Positions 9,059-18,800 are shown, counted from the first letter of the stretch. The stretch: DNA of 64,000 bases from Saprospiraceae bacterium UBA1994 (GCA_002335865.1 DDCY01000024.1:163-64162); one strand, 5' to 3'. Notes: generated from the letters alone by a model not told the origin. Numbers and translations are program-made.

Positions 9059-11887
9059 ATGCCTAAAGTCGTAGAAGAAGAATTTATAGAAGTCATAGGT
9101 GCTAAAGAGAATAATCTCAAGAATATTAGTGTCAAGATCCCACGTAATAAGCTAGTGGTGATAACGGGTATTAGTGGTAGTGGTAAATCTTCATTGGCCT
9201 TCGATACGATATATGCTGAAGGGCAGCGAAGGTATATGGAAACGTTTTCATCATATGCACGTCAGTTTATGGGAAAGCTCGATCGACCAGAGGTAGAGAA
9301 GATAGATGGACTCAGCCCTGTCATTTCAATAGAACAAAAGACAACTGCATGGAACCCAAGATCTACGGTAGGGACTACTACTGAGATATATGATTTTCTC
9401 AGGCTGTTATATGCTAGAGTAGGAGAAGCATACTCTCACGTGTCTGGTAAAAAGATGATTAAGTATACAGAGCAGCAAATCATCCAGCATATACTTGACA
9501 ATTTTAATGGAAAGAAGATAGCAGTATTGGCACCGTTAGTGCGTGCAAGAAAAGGACACTACAGAGAACTATTTGATAGTACTCGAAAGAAAGGATACAC
9601 CAAAGTAAGAGTCAATGGTGAAATCATAAATCTTGAGCCAGGACTTAAACTAGATCGATACAAAACACATGACATTGAGTTAGTCGTCGATCGCCTCAAA
9701 GTAGATGAAGGTCGAAGAGATAGATTGTCAGCATCACTTCAGATGGCACTCAAGTTGGGTGGAGATTTTATTATGATTAATGATGTAGATGCCAATAAGA
9801 TCATACCATTCAGTAAACAATTAATGGATCCAGAGTCAGGAGTATCTTACGAAGAACCATCACCTAATTCATTTTCATTTAATTCGCCTTATGGTACATG
9901 TCCAACGTGTAAAGGCTTGGGTCAAGTGAATGAAGTGGATATGGAAAAGGTCGTACCTGATGATACGAAGTCAATCAATGGTGCCGGTATTGTTCCTTTT
10001 GGAGAAGTGAGAGACAATATGACTTTCAAACAATTAAGAGCAATCGCTAAAAAGTACAAATTTAGTTTTTCAACTCCTATCAAAGAGATTCCAAAGAAGG
10101 CGCTAGAGATAATCTTGCATGGTGGTGATGATAGCTTTATAGTAAAATCTCATTCGTCGCATGATCTTACATACAATTTGGCAGAGCAAGGTCTTCTCAA
10201 TATGCTCAGTCGATGGTATAAAGATAGTACGAGCGAAAAGATCCGAGGATGGGCCGAAGACTTTATGACTATCAATACTTGCTCAAGCTGTGAAGGGTAT
10301 CGCTTACGAAAGGAATCTTTGCACTTCAAGTTAGGAGATAAACACATTGGTATACTAGCACACATGTATCTAGATGAGCTCGCTGAATGGATAGATGAGT
10401 TGCCAAAACATCTTAATAAAAAACAAAATACTATAGCGGAAGAGGTCCTAAAGGAGATAAGAATGAGGGTAGGTTTTTTGCTCGAGGTAGGATTAGACTA
10501 TATGACTATAGATAGACCTACACGGACACTCTCTGGTGGAGAATCTCAACGAACTAGATTGGCGACTCAGATCGGATCACAACTTACAGGTATTACGTAT
10601 ATCATGGATGAGCCGAGTATAGGACTACATGAGAGAGATAATCACAGACTGATCAATGCACTTAAAAATCTATCCGATATAGGGAATACAGTAATCGTAG
10701 TTGAGCATGACAAAGATATTATGTTAGCTTCTGATTACTTGATAGATATTGGTCCTGGTGCTGGAGAATATGGTGGCGAAATAGTAGAGCAAGGAACGCC
10801 AAAAGAAATACTCAAAAAGAAAGGTACTACTGCGGCATATCTAAGTGGAGAGTTAAAAATTCCAATTCCTGAAAAGCGAAGAAAAGGAAATGGAAAGTTT
10901 TTAGAGCTTAAAGGGGCTATTGGAAATAATCTTCAGAATGTCTCTATGAAGATTCCATTAGGGGTACTTACCTTAGTGACAGGAGTATCAGGATCTGGGA
11001 AATCTAGTTTGATTAATGAGACATTGTATCCTATTCTCAGAACTGAGTTTCATAGAAGTTTACAAAAGCCGCTACCCTATAAAAGTCTCAAAGGTATGGA
11101 GCATCTTGATAAAGTAATCGAGATAGATCAATCTGCTATCGGTCGTACACCTAGATCCAATCCTGCAACTTATACTGGGGTATTTACGGATATACGAAAG
11201 TTATTTACCAATCATCCAGAGGCGAAGATACGTGGATATAAAATGGGAAGATTTTCCTTTAATGTAAAAGGTGGAAGATGCGAAACTTGCGGAGGTGCAG
11301 GTAAGCGAGTTATTGAAATGAACTTTCTCCCAGACGTACTCGTAGACTGCGAAGAATGCCAAGGACGTAGATATAATCGTGAGACGCTAGAGATATTATT
11401 CAAAGGAAAATCTATCTCTGATGTACTAGAAATGTCAGTGTCAGAAGCGGTAATTTTTTTTAAAAATTTACCTAATATCTATCGTAAAATCAAAACACTA
11501 GAAAGTGTAGGTCTAGGATATATCACACTCGGACAACAAGCCACAACGCTCTCAGGAGGAGAAGCACAACGGGTCAAACTCTCAGAAGAATTATCTAAAA
11601 AAGATACAGGGAATACTTTTTACATATTGGATGAACCAACAACAGGATTGCACTTTCAAGATGTACAGCATCTGATAAATGTCCTCAATAAATTAGTAGA
11701 CAAAGGCAATACAGTCGTAATAATAGAACATCATATGGACGTAATTAAAGTAGCAGATTATATCATTGATGTAGGACCTGAAGGTGGAAAAGGCGGAGGA
11801 GAAATAGTATTTTCAGGTACTCCTGAGAATCTCGCTAAAAATAAAAAAAGTCATACCGCTAGGTATTTGGCTAAGGAGCTCGTTTAG
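9059..11887 (+). CDS. uvrA: Excinuclease ABC subunit A
   Basis: UvrA is the damage-sensing ATPase of nucleotide excision repair; it loads UvrB on lesions. The protein has two ABC modules with Walker A GISGSGKSS (near residue 40) and GVSGSGKSS (near 640), signatures LSGGESQRT and LSGGEAQRV, Walker B YIMDEPSIGLHERD and YILDEPTTGLHFQD, and zinc-finger pairs CPTCKGLG/CSSCEGYR and CETCGGAG/CEECQGRR. The ATG at 9059 (MPKVVEEEFIEV) gives the usual 942-residue length; a GTG at 9020 would add 13 unconserved residues. No missing residues noticed. It is monocistronic here, with decayed sequence on both sides. Confidence 0.97.
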   Translation: MPKVVEEEFIEVIGAKENNLKNISVKIPRNKLVVITGISGSGKSSLAFDTIYAEGQRRYMETFSSYARQFMGKLDRPEVEKIDGLSPVISIEQKTTAWNPRSTVGTTTEIYDFLRLLYARVGEAYSHVSGKKMIKYTEQQIIQHILDNFNGKKIAVLAPLVRARKGHYRELFDSTRKKGYTKVRVNGEIINLEPGLKLDRYKTHDIELVVDRLKVDEGRRDRLSASLQMALKLGGDFIMINDVDANKIIPFSKQLMDPESGVSYEEPSPNSFSFNSPYGTCPTCKGLGQVNEVDMEKVVPDDTKSINGAGIVPFGEVRDNMTFKQLRAIAKKYKFSFSTPIKEIPKKALEIILHGGDDSFIVKSHSSHDLTYNLAEQGLLNMLSRWYKDSTSEKIRGWAEDFMTINTCSSCEGYRLRKESLHFKLGDKHIGILAHMYLDELAEWIDELPKHLNKKQNTIAEEVLKEIRMRVGFLLEVGLDYMTIDRPTRTLSGGESQRTRLATQIGSQLTGITYIMDEPSIGLHERDNHRLINALKNLSDIGNTVIVVEHDKDIMLASDYLIDIGPGAGEYGGEIVEQGTPKEILKKKGTTAAYLSGELKIPIPEKRRKGNGKFLELKGAIGNNLQNVSMKIPLGVLTLVTGVSGSGKSSLINETLYPILRTEFHRSLQKPLPYKSLKGMEHLDKVIEIDQSAIGRTPRSNPATYTGVFTDIRKLFTNHPEAKIRGYKMGRFSFNVKGGRCETCGGAGKRVIEMNFLPDVLVDCEECQGRRYNRETLEILFKGKSISDVLEMSVSEAVIFFKNLPNIYRKIKTLESVGLGYITLGQQATTLSGGEAQRVKLSEELSKKDTGNTFYILDEPTTGLHFQDVQHLINVLNKLVDKGNTVVIIEHHMDVIKVADYIIDVGPEGGKGGGEIVFSGTPENLAKNKKSHTARYLAKELV

Positions 11888-11909
11888 ACATTAGTAATAT
11901 TCTACTAAG

Positions 11910-12465
11910 TCAATGTAGGAATATATGATTCATTTGCACTTCTTCAAGAACGTCCAGAACTTTTTCTTCCCAGTTCGATTTGATATTTAAAGGCGGTACT
12001 TTATTGCGTTTCATCCAGTGAAGCGCCTAGTGATTGACTATGCCTGAAAGTCTTCCTATCGGTATGCCTCTAATTTTATTTAGCTTAAGTGGGCCATAGA
12101 GGAACAAAATATATCCATCATATAGATCTTCTAAATTGTTTTTATAAGCATATGACATGGCTGCATTGCAAGCGGTCAAAAATGATTGGGTATACTTTGT
12201 TTACTAAGTGGAATATCTTTTATCCCGACAGATGTGTTAGCGGCACTTATTATATAGGAGGGTTTATCTGGCCACAATATATTATCATCTCCTTGCAATA
12301 CTCGATCCATATATTCTTTAATCTTCTCACATGAAGAATTGGTGTTTGGGTTCGATACTGATTATAAGTCTTGATACTCACTAGGTCATTGTCTTTTTCA
12401 AATAGGGTAGAGCTAGTCATTTGTAGTATTGGACTGTCTTATCTTTTCTTAGTGTGCCAGAGCAT
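11910..12465 (-). pseudogene. Decayed tandem paralogue of the GH3-family gene (N-terminal third)
   Basis: Minus-strand translation in three joined frames follows residues about 20-195 of the intact GH3 protein at 12538-14040. Clear matches, remnant against intact: SSTLFEKDNDLVSI / RNTQFGKDHQFASI; YMDRVLQGDDNILWPDKP / YIDMILAGEKDVLWPGKP; GIKDIPLSKQSIPNH / GVKYIPITKDSMPNH; IRGIPIGRLSGIVNH / KAGIPTGRLSGIVNH; SNWEEKVLDVL / EEWEEKLDAII. It is broken by an in-frame TAA near the start, frameshifts near 12330 and 12190, a TAG right after the IVNH match, and a TGA at 11910. The C-terminal two thirds are gone. Divergence from the intact copy is large, so this is an old paralogue and not a recent duplication. 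Confidence 0.88.
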
Positions 12466-12537
12466 GCATTAGATCGCGATCGATCTTCTTATTGATGTGT
12501 TTTTTTATGGGGGATATGATGCAAGGTTTAATTCCTA

Positions 12538-14040
12538 TCATAATTTTATATACTGTTGTATCGCTTCCGCGATCTTTCGGTTATTGCTAAGACGCGGTAC
12601 TTTATTTTGGCCACCTAGTTTTCCTATAGATTTCATATGATTTCTAAAAGTATCGGTCTTCATCTCTCTCAATACTAATGGTTTTAATACTTTTCCTTCT
12701 ATTAGATCTTGATAATAAATATTCTTTCTACTTAATTGTGAATCTAATTCTTTACAAAACATATTGATGTCTTTAGGAGATTGGCTAAACTCTACAAACC
12801 ATTCATGATAAGGTGTGCTTCCGTCTATTGGATTGACCTCAGGAGCTACGGTATATTCTACTACCTGTGCATCATACTTGGCGCAGGCGGCTAACATTGA
12901 ATCTTCTATTTCTTTACCGATTACATGCTCTCCGAATGCAGATATAAAATGCTTGATACGACCACTCACCACAATGCGATATGGATCCAACGACACAAAT
13001 TGTACACTATCACCAATGATATAGCCCCAAAGACCAGCATTGTTATTGATGATGATCGCATAGTCTTTATATAATTCAATATCATTCAGTCCAAGCCTTG
13101 AAGGATAATTATTTCCCATCTCCTCCACTGGCACGAATTCAAAGAAAATTCCTGAACGGGTATTGAGCAATAGTCCTTCATTCTCAAGTCTATCTTGAAA
13201 TGCAATGAACCCTTCGGAGGCTGGGTAGGTTTCTAAACTTGGAAGTCTTTTGCCTATAAGCTTCTCTATAGTATCTCGGTAGGGCTCGTAATTGACACCA
13301 CCATACACGAAAATCCTGAGATTTGGGAAGATCTCCATAATGGTTTTCTTGCCAGTAACTTCTATGAGTTTTTCAAAGTACATCTGTACCCATGGCGGAA
13401 TTCCACCAATTAGTCGCATGTCTTCATTCTTAGTTTCGTTGATGATAGCATCAAGTTTTTCTTCCCATTCTTCAATACAGTTGGCCTCATAACTTGGCAA
13501 TTTGTTGGCTGCTACCCATGCCGGTACTTCATGATTAACTATACCAGATAAACGACCTGTAGGTATACCCGCTTTGTTTTCCATCTCAGGTGACCCCGAG
13601 AGAAACATAACCCGTCCATCCAATACATCTTGCATCCTGGCTTGACTCGCTACATTGAGAAAAGCAGAAGTAGCCGTCCTCATATGATTCGGCATACTAT
13701 CTTTGGTAATAGGAATATATTTCACGCCAGAGGTAGTGCCGCTAGTCTTGGCTAGATATTTTGGTTTGCCTGGCCAAAGAACGTCTTTCTCTCCTGCAAG
13801 TATCATATCTATATATGGTCTAAGTTCTTCATAATCCCTTAGCGGTACACAAGCAGCAAAAGACAGATGATCATTTATACTAGCAAACTGATGATCCTTA
13901 CCAAATTGTGTGTTACGCGCTTTTTTAATCAGTTGTTTCATGATATTATCCTGATCACGAGCTGCATTGGCTGTCCACTTGGTTGTATCTCTAGCGATCC
14001 AATTGCAAAAAGGTTTCGATATGGTCGATTTGTATCCCAT
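12538..14040 (-). CDS. GH3 auxin-responsive promoter family protein (acyl-adenylating enzyme)
   Basis: A 500-residue member of the GH3 family, which belongs to the adenylate-forming ANL enzymes. Plant members (JAR1, GH3) join amino acids to jasmonate or auxin after making an acyl-adenylate; the bacterial substrate is not known. Visible motifs: LAKTSGTTSGVKYIPIT (nucleotide-binding P-loop-like, about residues 108-124), FVYGGVNYEPY, LETYPASEG (motif II) and the C-terminal hinge region IVVSGRIKHFISAFGEHV. N-terminal motif TQFGKDHQF is typical for Bacteroidota members. No signal peptide, so it is cytoplasmic. It stands alone, 73 bases ahead of a degraded copy. Function beyond adenylation is inference. 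Confidence 0.88.
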   Translation of the reverse strand: MGYKSTISKPFCNWIARDTTKWTANAARDQDNIMKQLIKKARNTQFGKDHQFASINDHLSFAACVPLRDYEELRPYIDMILAGEKDVLWPGKPKYLAKTSGTTSGVKYIPITKDSMPNHMRTATSAFLNVASQARMQDVLDGRVMFLSGSPEMENKAGIPTGRLSGIVNHEVPAWVAANKLPSYEANCIEEWEEKLDAIINETKNEDMRLIGGIPPWVQMYFEKLIEVTGKKTIMEIFPNLRIFVYGGVNYEPYRDTIEKLIGKRLPSLETYPASEGFIAFQDRLENEGLLLNTRSGIFFEFVPVEEMGNNYPSRLGLNDIELYKDYAIIINNNAGLWGYIIGDSVQFVSLDPYRIVVSGRIKHFISAFGEHVIGKEIEDSMLAACAKYDAQVVEYTVAPEVNPIDGSTPYHEWFVEFSQSPKDINMFCKELDSQLSRKNIYYQDLIEGKVLKPLVLREMKTDTFRNHMKSIGKLGGQNKVPRLSNNRKIAEAIQQYIKL

Positions 14041-15021
14041 ACATGCAAATATCTTAAATAAAAGAAAGTACTACGATTATTATCGATTGATATTATAATG
14101 ATATCAGAATGTGTTTCATTTGAATCGCTCTATCAATCGAATATTGAGGAATATCCAACCACATTATTGTGGACATTTATTTTCAGAGTTTGATCATTCA
14201 TAATCATGTTATTTTCCATCTTATTATTTGATTGTGTACTGAATAACACTTTTATTTTTTGAGATTGTTATACTCGATGTGATTTTAACTGTATTATTTG
14301 CTGGTCTATCAGAAATAGGACCGTTGCAAGAATCCATAAGATTAATAGACACTATCAGATCATTCCGAAAGGATTGATAATTCAGAAGGTTGATGTTATT
14401 TTCAAATGTAATTGCATGAGTCAGAAATTTTATCTCTGTTCAATAGATTTATAATAATCGGTTTATACTTTTTAACGAACGATCTATATCTGGTTAAATA
14501 AATATTTTAAATCAGTTGATACATTCGTCGAAAGAAGTGTTTGTAATTTTTCTAACCGTCTGAAGCTTAGAAAAGTACACCTACATCAACGAAATAAAGC
14601 ATCTTGGTCCACTTATTGAAAAGTTTATAAGGTTCAAAGTATATAACAAATTTTTAAAATTATATGTGTTCCAATCTTGGGTAGATAACCCTCACACTAT
14701 CACTGACTTTATACATCTATAAAAACAACATTAGAGATAACTCTTTGGTTACTAATATAAAAACATATAACATATTTTCGTAATATGTAAATATTATCAT
14801 TATGTTTACATCTCCTAGCTGCAGTATATGAAGAGAGTATCCCAATAAGTATCTTTCCCAAGAAGGTCTTATTTATACTCGTAGATTAAAAGAACTTGAA
14901 GTATCGATCTAACCAGTTGATGCATCTCTTTATTTATAGGAAACCTCATTTCTATTTACTAGACATAGATCAAGTTTTAAAGAAAAGAAAAATTCGTACT
15001 ACCCAAACGAAACAGAGAAAT
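14041..15021. other. Long intergenic region without recognisable gene
   Basis: About 980 AT-rich bases between the divergent GH3 and ftsK genes. All six frames are broken at short intervals; a plus frame of about 33 codons ending near 14376 (a hydrophobic piece, VILTVLFAGLSEIGPLQ) is the only stretch that resembles protein. A small perfect hairpin (ACATATT / AATATGT) lies near 14770. It must contain the promoters of both genes, but no good TTG-N20-TAnnTTTG match was found. Confidence 0.5.
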
Positions 15022-17595
15022 ATGGCTGTGAAATCTACCACTAAGAAAAAAACAAGTAAAGCAAAAAAAGGTAAGATACAGGATGATAGACTGCGCAAGA
15101 TCTTTGGTATAGTATGCTACTTGTTGGCAATATATCTAGCGGTAGCATTTATATCTTATATGTACACTTGGAAGACAGACCAAGATAAAGTTCTCCAATT
15201 TAGTTGGGAAATTATGATGCAAGGTGACCTTACTGTATCTAACTGGTTAGGTAGACTAGGAGCATTCGTTTCCAATGCATTTTTCTATTGGGGCTTTGGA
15301 TTACCATCAATAGCATTTGTGTTCCTATTATTTAAATTAGGTTCAGATTTTATAAAGAAGAGATCACTTCAGCTTTTCTTTTATAAGGCTAAAGATGCAT
15401 TACTATGGATTGCATTCCTATCATTAGTACTTGAGTTTTTATTTAGAGGAAGTGACTTCACATGGGGTGGAGCCTTTGGAGAAAGTGCCTGCCTTTGGCT
15501 GATTAATTTTGTCGGTTCAGTAGGTCTTTTTTTCCTTTTACTATTCAGCCTTGTGGGTTTTGTCATCTGGCAGTTCAATCCACAGTTGAGTCAAATACAA
15601 GCAATGTTACCAGGTGGAGAGAAGATAAGTCTTGACACGATTCCTTTCGCCGAAACGATAAATCGATTCCTTAGTAGTATGCCTACTATAGGGTCTGAAG
15701 AGAAAGTAGCTCAGTCGACCGCTTCAGCTACTTCTTCTAAAGATGACTCTAAAGGCTATACTGCATTGCGTCCTTCCCAAGAGGACGAGGCCCTAGATGG
15801 TGCCGTTCCAAAAACCACTATTAGTACTGATGGACAGGAAACTCCAGGATCTGCTTTAGATTTTGAGTTGCCTGCGCCATCTGCTAGTAATCGCATGCGT
15901 AAACCTAAGTATGACCCTTCTGCTTTAGAGATGGAGGTAACGGATATATCAGAGGAACCAAAAGCTTTATCTAGTTTGGGTTTCCAAGAAGAATCTATTG
16001 GTGATCCTATGGATAGAAAGACGGTTGAGTCAGGAGCTGCGGATAAGCTAGAAATCAACAAAGAAGAAGATACTAGTCAGCCATACGATGAGAAACTTGA
16101 TCTTTCTAATTATGTACCTCCTAAGATCGAATTTTTAGAAGAGTACGCGGATCGAAAAGTAGAAATTGATAGAGCAGAACTAGAGTCTAATAAGGATCAA
16201 ATTATTGAGACCTTACTCAATTATAAAATAGAAATTATTAAGATCCGTGCAACTATAGGACCTACAGTGACACTTTATGAAATAGTACCTGCGCCTGGTG
16301 TAAAGATTAGTAAGATCAAAAATCTTGAAGATGATATAGCATTATCTCTTGCAGCACTCGGAATACGTATCATAGCACCGATACCAGGAAAAGGGACTAT
16401 AGGTATAGAAGTACCTAATAAGAATCCGCAGATAGTAAGTTTCCATGAGGTAGTGACAACGGATAAGTTCCAGGCGAGTAAGATGGCGTTGCCGATTGCA
16501 CTTGGGAAGACGATATCCAACGAAGTATTTGTAGCTGATCTAGCGAAAATGCCTCACCTTCTAGTGGCAGGAGCTACAGGTCAGGGTAAGTCAGTAGGTA
16601 TCAATACCATATTGATGTCTCTGTTATACAAGAAGCATCCCTCACAAGTGAAGTTAGTGTTGATAGATCCTAAGAAGGTAGAGTTATTTCCATATGCTAG
16701 TTTAAATAAGCATTTCTTAGCTTTCTTGCCGGATCAAGAGGAACCTATCGTAACTGATACGACTAAAGCGATACATACGCTTAACTCTCTATGTATGGAG
16801 ATGGATGCAAGGTACGATTTACTCAAAAAAGCTAGAGCGCGTAACTTAAAAGAATACAATGATAAGTTCTGTGCACGTCGACTTAATCCAAATGACGGGC
16901 ACAAGTTTTTACCATATATAGTATTAGTAATAGATGAGTTTGCCGATCTAATCATGACAGCTGGTAAAGAGATAGAATTACCTATCGCAAGGCTCGCTCA
17001 GCTAGCAAGAGCGATTGGTATTCACTTGATTATTGCAACTCAGAGACCATCTGTAAATATCATTACAGGAATGATCAAAGCAAACTTCCCTGCGAGATTG
17101 GCATTTAAGGTGACTAGTAAGATAGATAGTCGTACTATACTGGATGCAGGTGGTGCAGATCAGCTTATCGGTAAAGGAGATATGCTGCTTAATATTGGCA
17201 GTAATATAGTACGTCTGCAATGTGCCTTTGTCGATACTCCAGAAGTAGAGAAAGTGATAGATCATATCTCAGATCAACAAGGATACGCAGAGCCATTCTA
17301 TTTACCAGAGTTTGTTGGTGAGGAGGATCTTAGTAAAGATGGATCCAGCCTCAAGTTCTCAGATTTGGATAGTATGTTCAAAGATGCTGCGATGTTGATC
17401 ATCGGTAGTCAACATGGATCTACATCAAGTATACAACGTAAGTTACAATTAGGGTACAACCGTGCAGGTCGTATCATGGATCAAATGGAACAAATGGGTA
17501 TCGTTGGTCCAGCAAAAGGCTCCAAGCCTAGAGATGTACTATTCTTTTCAGTTGAAGAGTTTGATCATTGGTGGACGGAGAAGAGTAAACTTTGA
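15022..17595 (+). CDS. ftsK: DNA translocase FtsK
   Basis: FtsK is the septal membrane-anchored ATPase that pumps chromosome ends through the closing division site and activates XerCD at dif. About 857 residues: basic N-terminus; about four membrane segments (residues 30-200, e.g. IFGIVCYLLAIYLAVAFISY); an acidic, Ser-rich linker (about 220-370); the motor with Walker A GATGQGKS (near 516) and Walker B IVLVIDEFADLI; and a C-terminal winged-helix gamma domain (about 780-857, SSIQRKLQLGYNRAGRIMDQ) that reads KOPS-type sequences. I chose ATG 15022 (MAVKSTTKKK), which fits the usual short basic start; an upstream TTG at 14896 would add 42 residues with no family support. Confidence 0.95.
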   Translation: MAVKSTTKKKTSKAKKGKIQDDRLRKIFGIVCYLLAIYLAVAFISYMYTWKTDQDKVLQFSWEIMMQGDLTVSNWLGRLGAFVSNAFFYWGFGLPSIAFVFLLFKLGSDFIKKRSLQLFFYKAKDALLWIAFLSLVLEFLFRGSDFTWGGAFGESACLWLINFVGSVGLFFLLLFSLVGFVIWQFNPQLSQIQAMLPGGEKISLDTIPFAETINRFLSSMPTIGSEEKVAQSTASATSSKDDSKGYTALRPSQEDEALDGAVPKTTISTDGQETPGSALDFELPAPSASNRMRKPKYDPSALEMEVTDISEEPKALSSLGFQEESIGDPMDRKTVESGAADKLEINKEEDTSQPYDEKLDLSNYVPPKIEFLEEYADRKVEIDRAELESNKDQIIETLLNYKIEIIKIRATIGPTVTLYEIVPAPGVKISKIKNLEDDIALSLAALGIRIIAPIPGKGTIGIEVPNKNPQIVSFHEVVTTDKFQASKMALPIALGKTISNEVFVADLAKMPHLLVAGATGQGKSVGINTILMSLLYKKHPSQVKLVLIDPKKVELFPYASLNKHFLAFLPDQEEPIVTDTTKAIHTLNSLCMEMDARYDLLKKARARNLKEYNDKFCARRLNPNDGHKFLPYIVLVIDEFADLIMTAGKEIELPIARLAQLARAIGIHLIIATQRPSVNIITGMIKANFPARLAFKVTSKIDSRTILDAGGADQLIGKGDMLLNIGSNIVRLQCAFVDTPEVEKVIDHISDQQGYAEPFYLPEFVGEEDLSKDGSSLKFSDLDSMFKDAAMLIIGSQHGSTSSIQRKLQLGYNRAGRIMDQMEQMGIVGPAKGSKPRDVLFFSVEEFDHWWTEKSKL

Positions 17596-17660
17596 TAAAA
17601 AGTTACTTATCAAGTTAAGCAAAATATACAATATATAACTGAAATTAACAAAATACATGT

Positions 17661-17940
17661 AACCAAAAGGGGTGAAAACCTATGTAAGGAAGATGTGGAA
17701 GAGTAAGACATTTCCCAAAAATCTCAAACTCAACTCATCTTGCCGCTAACAGACTCTGAACCGGTCCTTAGCACCTACTATATTTCACTTATCATAGCTA
17801 TACCAAAACATCAACGCATTTATGCAGACGAATTGGTATAGCACTCAGGAACAGTAAATACGCATACTACTCTGTAGAGCATAACGTGGCTCTCGAACCT
17901 GATAATGAAAAGGGCAAGCCTAACTAGCTTGCCCACTTTT
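17661..17940 (+). ncRNA. Candidate structured small RNA downstream of ftsK
   Basis: This stretch is richer in G and C than the intergenic sequence around it, has no convincing reading frame, and holds a series of hairpins ending in a terminator. Seen: GGT-GAAA-ACC (17671-17680, GNRA-type loop); GGAAGATGT with ACATTTCC (17688-17715, one bulge); GCTATACCA with TGGTATAGC (17797-17805 / 17834-17842, nine perfect pairs) enclosing GCAT/ATGC; AGAGC with GCTCT (17876-17893); and a final eight-pair terminator stem. It lacks the marks of RNase P RNA, tmRNA or SRP RNA (no GAGGAAAGTC-like, tag-like or CCGGAAGG-like core). The 5' end is unknown; no matching promoter was found. Alternatives: end of a lost mobile element, or a long 3' UTR of ftsK. 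Confidence 0.35.
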
Positions 17941-17941
17941 A
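17908..17941 (+). terminator. Strong hairpin terminator, possibly bidirectional
   Basis: GGGCAAGC (17912-17919), seven-base loop, GCTTGCCC (17927-17934), then ACTTTTATT on the plus strand. On the minus strand the same stem is followed by TTTTC, so it could also stop minus-strand transcripts. It is about 315 bases beyond the ftsK stop. Confidence 0.75.
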
Positions 17942-17964
17942 TTACTTTACCCGAGGTTTTAACC

Positions 17965-18186
17965 TCATTCTTGCAGCTTTTCCATCTTAGCTATATTAGG
18001 TACGATCTCTATAGATATGAAGTCCCTTACAGTCTCGATGATCATATTGTGCTCTTCAGTAAAGTCTTCTGGAAAAAATCCCTCTGAGGTATTCATAGAC
18101 TTGATGATGAATTCTCTTCCCTTTAGCGATCTATTTTTGCGGATATAATGGACATTTTTATGGGTATTTAATGATTGATTATTCAA
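17965..18186 (-). pseudogene. N-terminal stump of an acyl-CoA dehydrogenase
   Basis: A 73-residue frame on the minus strand. Its second half (GREFIIKSMNTSEGFFPEDF, then TEEHNMIIETVRDFI, and IVPNIAKMEKLQE) follows the N-terminus of Bacteroidota acyl-CoA dehydrogenases, which typically read GGEFLIKE, PEDFTEEQ, a DFIETEV-like helix and PN...RI..QE. The protein then stops (TGA at 17965) after about 70 residues, whereas the family has about 380-600; the FAD-binding and catalytic parts are absent. The plus-strand structured region and terminator begin right where homology ends, so a deletion or insertion junction near 17965 is likely. A translated stump without function is the simplest reading. Confidence 0.65.
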
Positions 18187-18417
18187 TAATTATACTTAAA
18201 GTGAAATAATTCATTTTAAATAAAAAATAATAATTTAAAATTAATTTATAACTAATTGATATTATGTCTTTTATGAATTTATTTATAATTAACTTTTAGT
18301 ATAATTATCATAGTTAGTGCTATCACTTGGTACTGATAGTAAGACAAGTATGTATTAAAAAAAATAGTATGTTACTTTTAGAGTTTTTGGTATACTTAAT
18401 TTATGATGAATTACTAG

Positions 18418-18448
18418 TTGTTTAATTGCTTGAGATTAATTACTTTTG
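18418..18448 (+). promoter_or_regulatory. Promoter of rpsU
   Basis: TTG (18418-18420), 20 bases, TACTTTTG (18441-18448). This is an exact match to the Bacteroidota -33/-7 pattern and lies 52 bases before the rpsU start. The region 18187-18417 is very AT-rich and shows nothing else. Confidence 0.7.
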
Positions 18449-18500
18449 CAAACTCTTAAAATAAGGGTATATTATTTAAACAACAAATACACGGAGATAC

Positions 18501-18701
18501 ATGCTTATCATCAATGTAAAAGACGAGGAGTCAATAGACAGAGCACTTAAAAGATACAAGAGAAAAATTTTCTCAACAGGTATCATTAAAGAAGTAAGAA
18601 AAAGAAAGACTTACACTAAGCCATCTGTTGCAAGAAGAGAACAAATAATGGGAGCGGCATACAGACTTGGTAAGTTTGGGGCGGCTAACAGTAATACATA
18701 G
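18501..18701 (+). CDS. rpsU: 30S ribosomal protein S21
   Basis: S21 sits on the 30S platform near the anti-Shine-Dalgarno end of 16S rRNA; in Bacteroidota it helps to hide that sequence. The protein has 66 residues, starts MLIINVKDEESIDRALKRYK and continues with a highly basic helix (KRKIFSTGIIKEVRKRKTYT) and KPSVARREQIMGAAYRLG, all typical of Bacteroidota S21. The gene has its own promoter and its own terminator, so it is transcribed alone. Confidence 0.95.
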   Translation: MLIINVKDEESIDRALKRYKRKIFSTGIIKEVRKRKTYTKPSVARREQIMGAAYRLGKFGAANSNT

Positions 18702-18764
18702 GTTTATTGTTGTATCAAGCTTTCTGCTAGATCAATAAGCAATATTTTCTATATAATATACAAA

Positions 18765-18800
18765 GGGGTAATTCGCTCTACGCGAATTGACCCTTTTTTT
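18765..18800 (+). terminator. Terminator of rpsU
   Basis: GGGTAATTCGC (18766-18776), loop TCTAC, GCGAATT-G-ACCC (18782-18793), then seven T. Eleven pairs with one bulged G; a classical intrinsic terminator. The 300 bases from here to 19103 hold nothing I can recognise. Confidence 0.85.

Noticed and set aside
12089..12334. 81-residue plus-strand frame
   Set aside because: It is antisense to the decayed GH3 copy, whose minus-strand translation matches a known family much better.
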